In this document: piece after piece, positions 42,531 through 54,109 of the stretch
How positions within the stretch are numbered: the first letter of the stretch is position 1
Layout of the letters: every line of letters begins with the position of its first letter
From: Lepidonotus clava
Taxonomy: Eukaryota; Annelida; Polychaeta; Phyllodocida; Polynoidae
Direction: 5' to 3'
Length of the DNA: 64,000 bases
NCBI GenBank assembly: GCA_936440205.1
Contig: OW387136.1
Span: 51,172,232-51,236,231 of the forward strand
The notes under the pieces: generated by a model
The model's input: the letters and a program-made list of their open reading frames with translations, nothing else
Told to the model about the DNA's origin: nothing
Database searches by the model: none
Translations under genes and position numbers: made by a program

Positions 42531-44340
42531 TTCTGATGGACATGATACTTGCCATTATTCAGCAATCCTTATAATATCCTTATCCTTATATAGGATGGAA
42601 ATGTTCGTACTTAAAGAGAATCCTTTGCATCCGATTGCAATACAGTTTAAATGTCTAGACAGATTACCTTATATATAATGCATAATACTCTCACTCAGGT
42701 AGTTTCCCTCACATGGAACCATCCCGTGTCTGGCAATTTTCTATGGTCATGATTTAAATCATCCATCTCTCAGTCTGGCTATTCCAGTTTTGAATGAATT
42801 ATACTTTTCTTTGATTTGATTCGGACCAGGAAAGTTTCACATGTGTTAAATTTAGCAGAAGAATTTAGTTATTCCCTCTCCAAATTGAAATGCAGTTCCT
42901 ATTTGAGTTTTCCAAGAATTCTTTCTGAAAGTTTCAGCTGCGCGAGATTCAGCAGATTGATTCAGTAATTCCCTCCCCAAATTGGAATATTATTCCCATT
43001 CAAGTTCACGATAAATGATATTTTCCTTCAATTTAGAAAGATCGCATCTCTCCAGCTAAACTAGTCAAAGCTGTCCCTGCAGATGTAAGGCACTTTGCGT
43101 GTACTGCCTGACACCCCAGCAGGGCCATCATGAGATTTGGTATCCGAGTGGCTCTTCCTAGACGCGATCACACCCCTCCCGAAGTGGGGTTAGCGATATC
43201 ATTGAGTTATACCATTAGGTGGAGGTGTGTCGGCAAAGAGTGCTCCCCTCTCAGAGCTCATGTGGCCTTGGTCTTCAACTGTGTGTTTTGGTAGAATTAC
43301 ACAACTACCTCTAGGACAGACCCAATACCTTACTGAGCTACTGACCAACTCAAGCCCAGATAATCAACAAATGCAATGCAAACACCAACTTTAACTTGCA
43401 TGTATTTCTGGGGATTTGTACTCCTTAAATATGCACTTTGACCCGCCCCCCTCACACGAAAAATCTTGGATACGGTGTCTGTGGTAATAAGAGTTTAGTC
43501 CTTGAATCATTTTCCTAGACACTAACTAGATTTTAAACATCAGACCCATGTGACTGTGGTCTAGGAAGTACCATCATATTCCTGGTCTCCCTTGTATGAA
43601 TACAACACCGGCTTACATATGACAGTCGAGGACCCCAGACCAATGTCAACAGGATGAGGTCCCTGTCGGGGGACCTGGGGAGGGTGTTGGAGGGTAAATA
43701 ATGTTAGTTCCCCTCCCAGGACACCCCCACATCCCCCAACATTCCCCCCCACCCCTCCAGGGGCCTCAGAGCTGTCCAGGCATTGATCCCCCAGTATCAC
43801 ATCCCTGTCCAGGTTCCAGGGCCACCTGGGTCATTATACATGAGCCCAGGCCATGGGGAGGTGGCATACAAAGGTGTAGGGTCATGTAGGGCGGGCGTTA
43901 CGCAGTAGGGGCGTATGGGCGGCTGTGCGCCATGCTGCTGGCTTCGTTACTGCTGGGGTGCACTGCATACAAAGTATTACTGGTGTTGGGGGCAGAGGGA
44001 ATGCCAACTGTGTACTTATCTATTTAGCCATCATTTGGTAGGAAAGTCACAGGGTGACCACTGCAAAGGAAAAAATGGAAAGGTGCCAAAAAAAATATCT
44101 CTGGCAGGGAAACAAGACAGGTAATCTGGACTTGTGAACAAAACTCAGGGAATTTAGCTTCACTAGGTTCTGGATTTTTTTGTTTCCGGAAAATAAGACA
44201 TGATTTTCCCATCTTTGACTGCGCTTGAAACTTTCTGATTGGAGCAATATATGGAAGAAAACAACAAGGGAAACTTTACCTCAGTACAAGGAAAACAAAG
44301 GTAATTTGAAAGTGAAATTAAAAAAATGTTGAGTAGTGAC
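42531..44340. other. Unique sequence
   Basis: 43080-43320 is CpG-richer and holds TCACACC (about 43169) and AGGTGTG (about 43224), inverted T-box-type half sites. 43660-43770 is C/G-run rich with TCGGGGGACCT and CCAGGGGCCTC words. No exon recognised; frames of 62-79 codons lack domains. Confidence 0.35.
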
Positions 44341-44344
44341 CCTG

Positions 44345-44430
44345 CAGTTATCTTGGTGGTAGAGTACTGGTCCTTATGTATATCAGATTCCTATTCTGAT
44401 TAATAAGAGCAGGGGTTGACCTTAGTGACT
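44345..44430 (+). repeat. Weak tRNA-like sequence
   Basis: TTGGTGGTAGAGTACTGGTCC resembles a tRNA D-arm and anticodon-stem start (pieces GGTGGTAGAGTAC), and GGGGTTGACC a decayed B-box about 50 bp on. Could be an old SINE or tRNA remnant, or chance. Confidence 0.25.
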
Positions 44431-44806
44431 CTGGTTTCTAACCTCTACAACAGAGTGGTAGTAGTATCCCCCTCCCCTAATGATATTTGAGTTCAACCAA
44501 AAATACTAGTACCATTTTTCCATCAACCTGTACATTCACTAAATTGAACCCCCCAAAAAACCCAGAATATCCTCAATGATTTATTTGTTTTCATAGAAAA
44601 ATCCAGACATTAGGTTTGGTTCTGCATAGTGGGACCCTTGGTACACAAGGGATGGTGTGAGGGGCACGGGGCGTGTCAGGGCCGCTTATTTCGGCCTGTC
44701 CGCTGGGACGATGGGACAAGTGTGGACAGTCCATGGGCATTGATCTATTACTATGGCTACACATCCACATCCCCTGCTGTACACCAGTGGACAGGGAGCA
44801 ACAACA
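44431..44806. other. Unique sequence
   Basis: 44630-44770 is GC-richer, low-copy. Nothing recognised. Confidence 0.4.
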
Positions 44807-44940
44807 GGGGCGGATCCAGGTGGGGTCCTGGGGGTCCTGACCCCCATCCCCCTTTGGTAGACCCCTAAACTAAAAAAGAGGGAAAATATCGCACGCATAC
44901 TTTTAAGCTGACCTCCCCCCTTTCGAAAATCCTGTATTTA
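44807..44940. mobile_element. MITE, family M7 (copy 3)
   Basis: GGGGCGGATCCAGGTGGGGT at the left, GAAAATCCTGTATTTACTCC at the right, and internal TTTGGTAGACCCCTAAACTA shared with 11.7 kb. Confidence 0.7.
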
Positions 44941-46045
44941 CTCCTTAACAACATTTAGAAGTTTTGATAGAATATATTGGGTAGAACAAGCCTTGAAGAG
45001 GAGGGAGTGCAAGGTTTGTCTGTTTGGGGCATATTTCCTTAGTGCCCTGACTGTTCTGAATGAATAGTTAATCATACATTTCTATGGAAAGATACAGGAT
45101 GTCACAATGACAAAGGAACATTCTTTACAACTATCAGTACCTTTGTGGGAATAAAGAATCAAGGCACAATACCTTTGGCTTCATAAAGCAAAGGCAAATT
45201 CTTTTTATATGTATCCAACGATACACAAATGGATCGCTAAACCTTTGCTGACAAAATTTTAGATGACCATAATTTCGAGTACCGCCAAATGAGCATCACT
45301 ATTGTTTATACTCAAGGTCAAGCACTTAGTCATATATTCATTAATCTTTTTTACAAGACCATTGTAATATGTAAGTTCATTGTTACTGTTCAAGACCTTT
45401 TCTAAGTGGTCCCTGTGAGTATGGACTCACCCAGGGACAACTCGCTGAAAAACTGCCACCGTTGGTTTCCCCCATAAAGATGTCCAGTGAAGTGGACCAC
45501 TTCGCGGATTCCTGTTAATGGCCTTTTTGTAAAAACAATGACCATAAGAACAACTCAGATTGGCTCAAGAACCCCAAAAGTGTGATTCCTAATTATTGTT
45601 TTATGAGGGTGTTTTCCTTGGTTTCGTGCCACTCTTAAGACATTGCGAGTCAGACCTCACGTCAGAAGTGGGCTTATCGGTTTCAGTTATATTACACTGA
45701 TCACCGATTTCCATCCTTGGATTAGTTTTCTTATGGCAATCTTTGGCTCCATCTCATAAATGTGCCCTCTTTCTGTCAAAGAAGATGAGCAATGTCTCTT
45801 TCTTCTTCGGAAAAGACGAAAAGACAGGGTCACCCAATTTCCCCCATAACTTTAATATTTGTTGAAAGTTTTTCGGTTGTATCAGGCCATGCAGTGTGTC
45901 CTCAGGCCTTTATAGCCAGCTGGTGAAATGAACTGTAATACAAAGCAACTCAGTTTTGGGTTCTAAAAGCTAGTCAGTGTCATAAAGTTGATGGACAAAA
46001 CTCAGCCAGACTGTTTCTGGAGTTAAGATTGAGCCACAGGGCACA
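44941..46045. other. Unique sequence
   Basis: 45409-45439 forms a small hairpin (GTCCCTGTGAGT / ACTCACCCAGGGAC). Nothing else recognised. Confidence 0.45.
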
Positions 46046-46049
46046 CTAA

Positions 46050-46238
46050 TGACCCATACCTACTAGGCAATTTGGACCTTGTCGCCCATCAATTTGGTGT
46101 ATTAAAATGTACATGTTTGATGTGAATTACCGGGCGAATCGTCAGGCCATTCTCATGGCGACTCAGATCAAACATGTACATTTCAATATAGCATACTGAT
46201 GGGCGACGAGGCCTGAATCGCCTAGTGGGTATGGGGCG
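46050..46238. mobile_element. MITE, family M1 (copy 4), well preserved
   Basis: Ends GACCCATACCTACTAGGCAA and TCGCCTAGTGGGTATGGGGC, flanks CTAA and TTAG. Contains inverted internal blocks: CCATCAATTTGGTGTATTAA...AATGTACATGTTTGAT at left and ATCAAACATGTACATTTCAA...CATACTGATGGGCGA at right, so this copy is palindromic nearly end to end. Confidence 0.8.
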
Positions 46239-48455
46239 TTAGAGTCCTATGACTTTAAAAGTTAGTCACAATTTAGGATCAGGGTTAGGAGTAGGCAGAT
46301 GTTTGACTTGCTATAGAACCTCAGATGTATTCAAAACACCCAGCTCCATCCTTCCATAAGGAAATCCTGAACAGTCATGGGTGTTCAGATAAGTATAATC
46401 CTCATTCATTGATAATCTGAGTAGTGCAAAAGATATTTATGACTAACTCTCAGACAATTTAGATTGATTATTCTTCTTATTATTCAGGTTGATTCAATCT
46501 CAGTAACCTGCCTCAGACATGCAATTCTTGGAATCCCAGGTTAAGGCATATCAGTGACTTCAACAAAAATAGATCAGTATTTTCCAGTAGGCATTTGTCA
46601 TTATTTCAGTATGTTGAAACCCAAAGCCTGTAATCCATAACCATTTTACAGTGAAGTAAGCCAATTTTTTCATCTAAATCAGTTTATGAACTCATTTGAT
46701 ATCAATTCGTTAATATATAAAGTGTTAGAAACTTAGATTTGCACTGTGAGCTGGCAGTGAGGGTCTGTTTCATTGAGAATGTCCGCATCCATTTTGTTTG
46801 ATCCTATAGTCTTCATGACAAACACATTATTCATAACATTGCTCAAAAAGCATGTGCTGTCACAGGAATGTTATTAACCTCTGATAACCTTGATGTGTCA
46901 TTTGACATTATGTGGGGAGAATTTTTCATTTCTATGCAGTTTGTGCTTTGGATTAAACAGGATGGTATTAGCAATATATACATAGAGAAATAGTATAGTC
47001 AGAAATTCATTCTATGATGGATACATGTCCAAATCCATTTGTAGAAGCTCATACAGAGAATGTGCGGCTTTATGATTTGTGGCTAATGTACTGAATATTA
47101 ATCACACGCTGTCTTCGTTCGTAAAGTTCAGCATGGGACTAGTATCGATAGTGCCAGACAGACGCTGCTGCGACTCTGTATTTACCCACAGGGATATGGG
47201 AATTGGAGCTAAAGCGATGGGGACCGAGGGATCCGCGTATTGTACTGGGGCGACACTAAAAAAAAATCTGTTTCCGGTGGACTGGTTGGGTATTAAAAAA
47301 GCCAGTTGGGTGGCCGCAAATTTTTTTTGTCTCTATCTTTTTTTGTTATTGGTAGGTATATAGATGTTTTTTTCGGGGAGAAAAATTGAAAGAAATGAAA
47401 AGCACACTTCATATCCGGCCAAAATACGGCCACCCGGCCTGTCCACCATAAACCGAATTTTATTTAGTGTTGCCTGGGGACAGATGGAGGCTTAGAATCA
47501 TTCATGACTGCTACATAGAATCTCTATAAGTGACACAGATTTGATTCGGCTGCTGTACATGTATGAGTACATTAAGTCCATCCTTCTACTGTAAGCTTTG
47601 TCTGTGAAGCAGAACAGTTCCATTCAGTCTCACATCTGTTAAGTGTATAAGAGGATTAGGGGAAGCCATTTAGCTTAACTTCTTTACACACAATGGGGCT
47701 GAACCTGAATCTACTAACAGGCCTCTACAAATAGTTAAGTACTTACAATTCTTATTCTTTTCATCTGCTTATATTTGGTTGAAGTAAAGGATAATGAGTA
47801 TAGTTAGCAGAACCTGCCATGTTCTTTTGCAAAACATAGTGGGGATTTTTTATGACTCACACACCAAATTTGTCAGACGTGGTGATCCATCATCAGGCCT
47901 CTGGAAGCCATAAAAAATTCATAAGAACAATGGGAAATCGCATTTGTTCCTGAATATATCTAATCCTTTAAGGAGATTGAGGTCTGAGTTGGAGCCTTAG
48001 CAATCGATGCACTTGTTTAGAACCATGTCTTCCCAGATTACTTGCCTCTGTTACCACCATAAGGAGGCAACTCATGGAAAGTGCAGGTAGGTCAATGTGG
48101 CCTATTATACGGAGCATACAGATTTTGAGGACGAATCTGCAGTGGTTTGAGCATCGCACAGTGAAATACTAGGCTCCAGAAGTGACCCTACTTAGCATTG
48201 GTGCATATGGAGAAAATGGGCATATCGGCAATTGCGGAAAAACTGGAAAAACTTAAGAGAAATTGAAGAATTTTATGGCATGTATGAGTTTAATTCCAAA
48301 CTTTCTCTCACTTACTGTGTAAAGTTTTGAGCAATATTGAAAAATAACAGTTTTCTCCCATAGGATCCTATGTTAAAAGCACCACAAACTACCGATCACT
48401 ATTTCCCTGAATTTTCGGTACGCAATGCTCTCTTTTAAGACCTGCATACCAGTTA
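46239..48455. other. Mostly AT-rich unique sequence with a CpG-richer part at 47080-47290
   Basis: 47080-47290 is low-copy and CpG-richer. A 94-codon frame (47079-47363) has no known domain and ends in a T-rich low-complexity part. Nothing else recognised. Confidence 0.4.
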
Positions 48456-48717
48456 TAGACCTTGTCGTATATATGTGGTCACTTGATCACTGGTAATCAC
48501 CATTTGGTGATCATAACCATGTGAATTTTTAATTAATCAAAAATCATCAATTCCTAGTGATGATAAACGCTGATTAAGTTTCAGCAAGTTTGTTTTACAG
48601 AAAAATGGCCTAGATACCAGTGTTTTTTATAATTCCGAATCATGAGAAATATCTCATGAAAGCAATGTGGTAGTCAGCCTCTTTTTTCTGAATGTGACGT
48701 CATCTGCACAAGGTCTA
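48456..48717. mobile_element. MITE, family M6 (copy 4)
   Basis: Left ATAGACCTTGTCGTATATATG with GTGGTCACTTGATCACTGGT behind it; right GTGACGTCATCTGCACAAGG and TCTA. Flanking TA fits. 262 bp. Confidence 0.65.
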
Positions 48718-49844
48718 AACATGTGACCGGCTGATGACAGTTAATTAACTTTGAGTTCCAGCAATACAGGAAATTCTCTTTCTTTGGTGCTCTCTTAAGG
48801 CATTTAGTGAGTGAGTGTATCAAGTGCTGGGAGTATGTCTATTAATTTATTCTGCAGCTTATGCAAATTGAGAATATTCATTGGAAAACTAAGCGGATGG
48901 AAGTAGCATAAAATGTCACGTCTATTATCTACATACTGTAAATGTAGTCTGTATGCACATTGTATGGAGGGCAGTGAAAGAACATTTAATCTACAGGGAT
49001 TAAGTACAGTCAGCATCAGCTTCATTCTCATTAATTGTATCAGTTTAATCAGATTAATCAATCTAATCAAAATGAAGTAGGGGATAGGCTCCTTATATTC
49101 CCATTAATTTTGTGAAACTCAATTCTTTGCTACTGAGTTCTTCTGAAGCACGGTATGAAACCCTTCAAGTCTCCTGCTGTAGATGGAGTTCTGTAAATAA
49201 GGGATACCTTATTTAGTTATGAGCGAACCCGTTCATTTAATAACCTTTACAGAGAAGCAGCCCGTAAAGGTTGGTAACAGGGTTGGCCTGTGGACATCAT
49301 CTAGTTGTCGGCCCACGTCTTTGCTACAACATGGGTGCGCCTTGGTCCGGCTTAGTATGAAGGCGGGTTTAAACTGCTTGATGGGAGGGGCTAATGGCCT
49401 GGTTGTATTACAGTATTATATGAAAATGCTATAAAACTTATTTATTTGATAAGAATTATATGCAACTTAGCAAAACGAATTCCACCATACCTGTGAAAGA
49501 TAAATTTTGGAAGATGTAGCGATGTAGCGTTGTTGAAAGCAAATGCAAAAATGAAGCGATCAGTGTTGTCATTTCCTTCGAATACCCAAACCATGGTAGT
49601 CTGAATGACATGTCACAGGTGGAATCAGGTCATCGCAACATGTTAATGTTCCAACCTCTTATGGGCCTGTGATGTCATCAATATGTCTGACATTGGTGAC
49701 AATAGTGCCTAGAGGGATTATCCATAACGCAGTTTCGCCATTGAGGAATCTCTAGCTGTATGTGGAATAAAAACATTCTGCAGACCTCAGTGAACAAGAC
49801 GAGAAGACTTAGGGTGGTTCCAAAATTGATTAAAATCATGGATA
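48718..49844. other. Unique AT-rich sequence
   Basis: 49020-49075 has several AATCAGATTAATCAATCTAA-type words. Nothing else recognised. Confidence 0.45.
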
Positions 49845-49848
49845 AATC

Positions 49849-49945
49849 CCCCCCCCCCCCCCCCAAAAAAAAAAAAGAAAAAAGAAAAAAAAGAAAAGAA
49901 AAGAAAGAAAGAAAGAAAGAAAAAAGAAAAAAAAGGAAAAAATGA
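49849..49945. repeat. Poly-C to poly-A/GAAA microsatellite
   Basis: A run of about 14 C followed directly by A-rich sequence with AAAG and GAAA units. Frames translated from it (poly-Lys/Pro or poly-Phe) are artefacts. Confidence 0.9.
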
Positions 49946-50189
49946 GAAAGATACAACAAAAATAGCCTGATTGACAATAGAACCCATTAAGAAAGCTTTT
50001 GGAATATGCAATTGTCCATAGATTTTTCATAATCTTGACACATCTGGGCTGTCCTGTCGGACAGTGTAATCTGGCATTTACCAGAAGCACCGCCTACCTT
50101 TATCTCGTCCCGCTGACTGCGCCCTCCTCGGGAAGCCTTCCTTGACCACGATGCCTCCTAATGTCTGGGATTGGATCAGCCAGCCGCCT
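49946..50189. other. Unique sequence
   Basis: Nothing recognised. Confidence 0.5.
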
Positions 50190-50335
50190 GGTTAAACCAC
50201 TCACCTGTGGACATCAGACACTCCGCAACCCGCCATTGACAGGAAATGAGGTCGCCCGATGTTGGGACATCGTCTTACCGTGTGGGTGTAGGGTTAGACT
50301 TAGGGATAGAGCGACTGACCTGTGGATGTCAGAAA

Positions 50336-50586
50336 ACAACCTGTGCTCCAATAGGGTCATCAAAGGCAGGGTGTGTGGTGTCCTTTCTATGGGACATTAC
50401 ACATAAAAGACCCCTCACCACTCTTCAAAACAAGTAGGGTATTGCACCTGGTGGCGGGTTCCTCCTAAATCATATCATAGATACAATTACCACATCTGAG
50501 AAGCATTACCTTGTGCAGTCTGGTCAAAGAACCCAAAAGGGTTGGCCAGATATTAAACTTACCCAACAAACAAACAAGCAAACAAA
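50336..50586 (+). repeat. SINE, family S1 (copy 5), full-length with CAAA-type tail
   Basis: AACCTGTGCTCCAATAGGGT through TCAAAGAACCCAAAAGGGTT and GGCCAGATATTAAAC to a tail of CAAACAAACAAGCAAAC. It lies inside the satellite array. Its start is shared with the 56.3-kb copy (CCTGTGCTCC). Confidence 0.8.
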
Positions 50587-51278
50587 TATGCTCAGAAACT
50601 CTGCTGCTGGCAGGGGGTTTCTTACTGGATGGATGCAGTTTTTACTTCATAGATGGGGTTAGGATAGGCTTAAGGATAGAACCACTCACCGATTGATTGT
50701 TGGTGTGGTCTTTCTTACTGTTTGGAAGGGATTAGATTCAAGGATAGAACTACTTGTGGACGTCACTAACTCGGCTAGGAAATGAAGTTTCCCAATGTTG
50801 GTGAGGGCTTTCTTAGAGTGTGAATGGGGTTAGACTTAAGTAGAGATGTTGGACATGCAGAAATGGCTCGTCATAAAAAAACATTATTGGCCTCACAATG
50901 CTGTGGGCTTTCATAATGTGTGGATAGGGTTTGACTTAGGGAGAAAATTCGAAGCACTCACCTGTGGTATCAGACATGTGAAAACAAGCTGTAGTCAAAA
51001 AACTATGTTGTCTCACGTAGGTGTGGACTTTCTTACTTACTGCGTAGGTGTCGTAAGACTTAAGCCCCATATCCAGTAAGCGACTTTCACACAGTTGGAT
51101 AATAAGTTGGTGCTATAATAAAATCAGCTGATTCCTTTGATCGTCTGTCGGTATAGCATATCAAAATGTATATGTTTGATCTGAATAACTATTAAATTCA
51201 GCTGATTTTGGTGATAGAATTGATCGATTTTAGCACGGATCAGTCGGCTGACTTGGTTAAAATCACCTATTGGGTATG

Positions 51279-52289
51279 CAGGGTTGCCACTGATCAGGGA
51301 AAAGTCAGGGATTTTTTTTTTGTCAAGGTCAGGGAATTTTGGAATTGGTCAGGGAAAAGTGGAATTTTGAAAAAGCTCAGGGAAAACTGACTCTGGTCAG
51401 GGAAAAATGGAATTTTCAGACTTGTCATAGCCTCAAATCTAAATCACAAAGTTAGAATTTGTGCAACAGGTCACAAGAATCTGGTTCGGCAAACATTATT
51501 TTGTAAATTATGGCCCCTTGAAAGGCATGTTGTGATTTCACAGGGTTGCCACTGGTCAGGGAAAAGTCAGGGAAAAGTTTATTTTTTCAAGGTCAGGGAA
51601 AAGTCAGGGAATTTTGGAATTGGTCAGGGAAAAGTGGAATTTTGAAAAAGGTCAGGGAAGACTGACCCTGGTCAGGGAAAAATGGAATTTTCAAACATGT
51701 CACAGCCCCAAATCAAAATCACAAAGTTAGAATTTGTGCATCAGGTCACAAGAATCTGGTGTGGCAAACATTATTTTGTAAATTGTTGACCCTTGAAAGG
51801 CATGTTGTGATTTTAAGGTGCGTTGCTGTGATCCAGCAACATTGCCTTGGCTACAGGAGTTGCCAAGAAAAGATTAAGGTACTATGTTTCGAAGGTTTGA
51901 GCTTAAATGGAAGGACAAGACTGTTCTAGGTATCATTCAAGGTTGTTTAATGAAAGGATTTTCTTATCTAATAAGTCAGGGAAAAATGTAATTTGTCAGG
52001 GAAAAATCAGGGAAATGTCAGGGAATTTTGATGTCTCTGGTCAGTGGCAACCCTGTTTCAATGTGTGTTGCTGTCATCCAGTAATATTGGCTTGGCTACA
52101 GGAGTTGCCAAGAAAAAATTAAGGTACTGTGTATTAAAAGTTTGAGCTTAAATGGAAGGACAAGACTGTTCTAGGTATCGTTCAAGGCTGTTTAATGAAA
52201 GGATTTTCTTATCTAATTAGTCAGGGAAAAATGGAATTTGTCAGGGAAAAGTCAGGGAATTTTGACGTCTCTGGTCAGTGGCAACCCTG
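51279..52289. mobile_element. hAT-like MITE, family H1 (outer copy), interrupted by a second H1
   Basis: Ends CAGGGTTGCCACTGATCAGG and GGTCAGTGGCAACCCTG, flanked by GTATG (51274-51278 and 52290-52294). Without the inner element it is 491 bp. TCAGGGA is iterated near both ends: 6 times in the left half and 3 times in the right half, all in the same orientation. No coding capacity. Confidence 0.9.
51541..52055. mobile_element. hAT-like MITE, family H1 (inner copy), inserted in its own kind
   Basis: 515 bp, ends CAGGGTTGCCACTGGTCAGG and GGTCAGTGGCAACCCTG, flanked by TTTCA (51536-51540 and 52056-52060). Its left half parallels 51279-51540 and its right half parallels 52061-52289. At the equivalent interior site it reads GTGATTTTAAGGTGCGTTGC, showing the uninterrupted version. 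TCAGGGA occurs 7 times in the left half and 4 in the right. Confidence 0.9.
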
Positions 52290-52400
52290 GTATGGGGCTT
52301 TAAGGATAAAACAACTCAGTTGTGGATGCTAGACACTTGGCCACTGGCCAGTGGCAAGAAGTGAAGTTGCCTGTATACTATGTAATATTTTATTCATTCT

Positions 52401-53030
52401 ATTTAAGCTTTTTACAGTAAGCCTGACTAGCATCCTTGTAAGTGTGTGGTGAAACCTACCCCTGTTACTGTCAGACAGTGGGTGGAGAGGTCTGTTTTCT
52501 CTGTCATAATTTCTATGCAGAAAACCAGACATGTGTCGTAGCAGTGTACGCAGGCGTTCGGACTTCTTTCGGTGCCACTGGTTATAGGCCATTGTGTCTT
52601 ATTACATAGAGTTTTAACTGACTTAAGAAATTAAAACCGGCAGAATGAAAATAACTATGTCTTTAACTTGCAATCTTTGCATGCTCTAGGGATAGTTTCC
52701 TTCAGGCAGACAGTTGTTCTAAAAAGATCATGTGCTTACTGAACAATATATCAATTAGGGCTACAGTTTGTTTTAGTATATTGCAAGATATACACTAGCT
52801 GCTTTGATACAGGAGCCATTTTATAGAATTAACTTGAATAATTAGCTTTGTATATTGTATACATGCCAGATATAGTGGCCGTCTGAATGTGATTGTCAGA
52901 GAGAACAGGACACTTTCTAGGAAGTGCGCTGTATGTAACTAATGCGCGTCCCTAAACCATTTGTGGGAGGAAGACGCATTAGGGACGACATCGAGTCCGG
53001 TTCCATTAATGACCTTATTCAGCCTCTCAG
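52401..53030. other. Unique sequence
   Basis: Nothing recognised. Confidence 0.5.
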
Positions 53031-53360
53031 CTTGATACCCTTTTACCTTATTAACCTACACAAAGCACATCCACAGAATGAACAACCTAATCAGGTGCAC
53101 TTTGACTACACATGTAATGTTGATTGTTGCCATTGGTCATCTGAGAATAGTCATGGATGTACACTGATAACCTCCGGTATTTCTAGATGATACCTTGATA
53201 CCCTTTTACCTTATTAACCTATGAACAGTGCATCCACGAAATGAACAAGCATATCAAGGGCACTTTGACTACAAATGTAGCCTAATGTTGATTGTCGCCA
53301 TTGGTTATCTATGAATAGTTATGGATGTAAACTAGTGACCTCACATCTGGTCGTTCTAGA
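53031..53360. repeat. Tandem duplication, two units of 163 bp
   Basis: Unit 1 starts 53031 and unit 2 starts 53194, both CTTGATACCCTTTTACCTTA. Shared later blocks: CACTTTGACTACA, AATGTTGATTG, CGCCATTGGT/TGCCATTGGT, TTCTAGATGA. Moderately diverged. Confidence 0.85.
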
Positions 53361-53366
53361 TGAGGT

Positions 53367-53552
53367 TTAAAGCCGCGATATCACCCCTGAGAAGGTTATA
53401 ATTTGATATGTTGTAATTTTCTGATAAGCATGTGGAATTCGTGATGTGACCAATAAACGTCAAAACGACCCAAAGTTGGGTCCGGAATTCTGCTCCACTC
53501 ACTCGCCTAGAGACGTACCAAAAGGGGCGCGCGGACGAGAATGATGACCTTT
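53367..53552 (+). mobile_element. TTAA-flanked MITE, family M8 (copy 4)
   Basis: TTAAAGCCGCGATATCACCC at the left with GATGTGACCAATAAACGTC and ATAATTTGATATGTTGTAA inside. Right end near GGACGAGAATGATGACC. The outer part of the right end is decayed. Confidence 0.6.
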
Positions 53553-53890
53553 CGGACCCAACTTCCGGTGCCACCCTTACAGGAGAGTTGAACCCACATA
53601 CTGAGTATAAGAAGAGACAAAGGAGGTCTCTTCTCATTGAAGGAGTCTAATTTCTTATTCCAACCTAACATGAGACTCAAATGCCGAGACCTGCTTCTTC
53701 AAGGAGAGGTGTATAAACTGGTCTCACACAACAATATATCTAAGCCATAATGTACCACTCCCACACTACTGTCTTTCCTCGGATGGGCATAGAGATCATA
53801 CGCCTCGCGTGCTTCGCCTTCAGTTCATGATGATACTCTTATGGGTCGTCCAGCCACCACGGACGCCCCCGCAGTTCTTCTTATATCATT
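53553..53890. other. Unique sequence
   Basis: Nothing recognised. Confidence 0.5.
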
Positions 53891-54109
53891 AGTTACCACG
53901 TGCAGGGCCTGAGTGGTTCACCGACAAGGGGTCAGCCTTTGGCCGATGTGATATAACCGATGACAACTGCATTCACCTACTACCAATAAGGACTTATTTA
54001 CCTTGGACACATATGTCATGGTTACCATCATGGTTACCACTGGTGTCATACCTAAATTTAGGCATGCCATATCCTTCCTCTTACAAATTATTTACCAAAT
54101 CTATTATAT

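Larger units (their letters stand above)
51064..52299. mobile_element. MITE, family M1 (copy 5), split by a hAT-type MITE
   Basis: Left end GCCCCATATCCAGTAAGCGA after TTAA (51060-51063). Right end is in two parts: AAAATCACCTATTGGGTATG (to 51278) and GTATGGGGCT (from 52290), then TTAA (52300-52303). The array unit GACTTAAGGATAGAAC is restored when this element is ignored, so it inserted into the array at TTAA/TA. Confidence 0.85.
50190..52400. repeat. Degenerate satellite-like tandem array, about 115-130-bp unit, heavily invaded
   Basis: Repeated unit approximates ACCACTCACCTGTGGACATC - AGACACT - GAAATGAGGTNGCCCAATG - TTGGTGTGGGCTTTCTTAC - GGGTTAGACTTAGGGATAGA. Units can be followed at 50192, 50307, about 50620, 50690, 50750, 50830, 50925, and after the insertions at 52300-52375. 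A SINE (50336-50586) and a MITE (51064-52299) interrupt it. Units are diverged, so the array is old. Confidence 0.7.

Noticed and set aside
49678-49977. Phe/Ser/Leu-rich minus-strand frames resembling membrane segments
   Set aside because: Translation of a GAAA/poly-A microsatellite.
51279-52289. Usual 8-bp hAT target duplication for H1
   Set aside because: Flanks agree for exactly 5 bp (GTATG and TTTCA), and the restored host sequence matches other M1 and H1 copies only with 5 bp.
50190-52400. Array considered as a CRISPR-like repeat-spacer structure
   Set aside because: Units are diverged along their full length with no constant repeat/unique spacer pattern, and the context is animal DNA full of MITEs.
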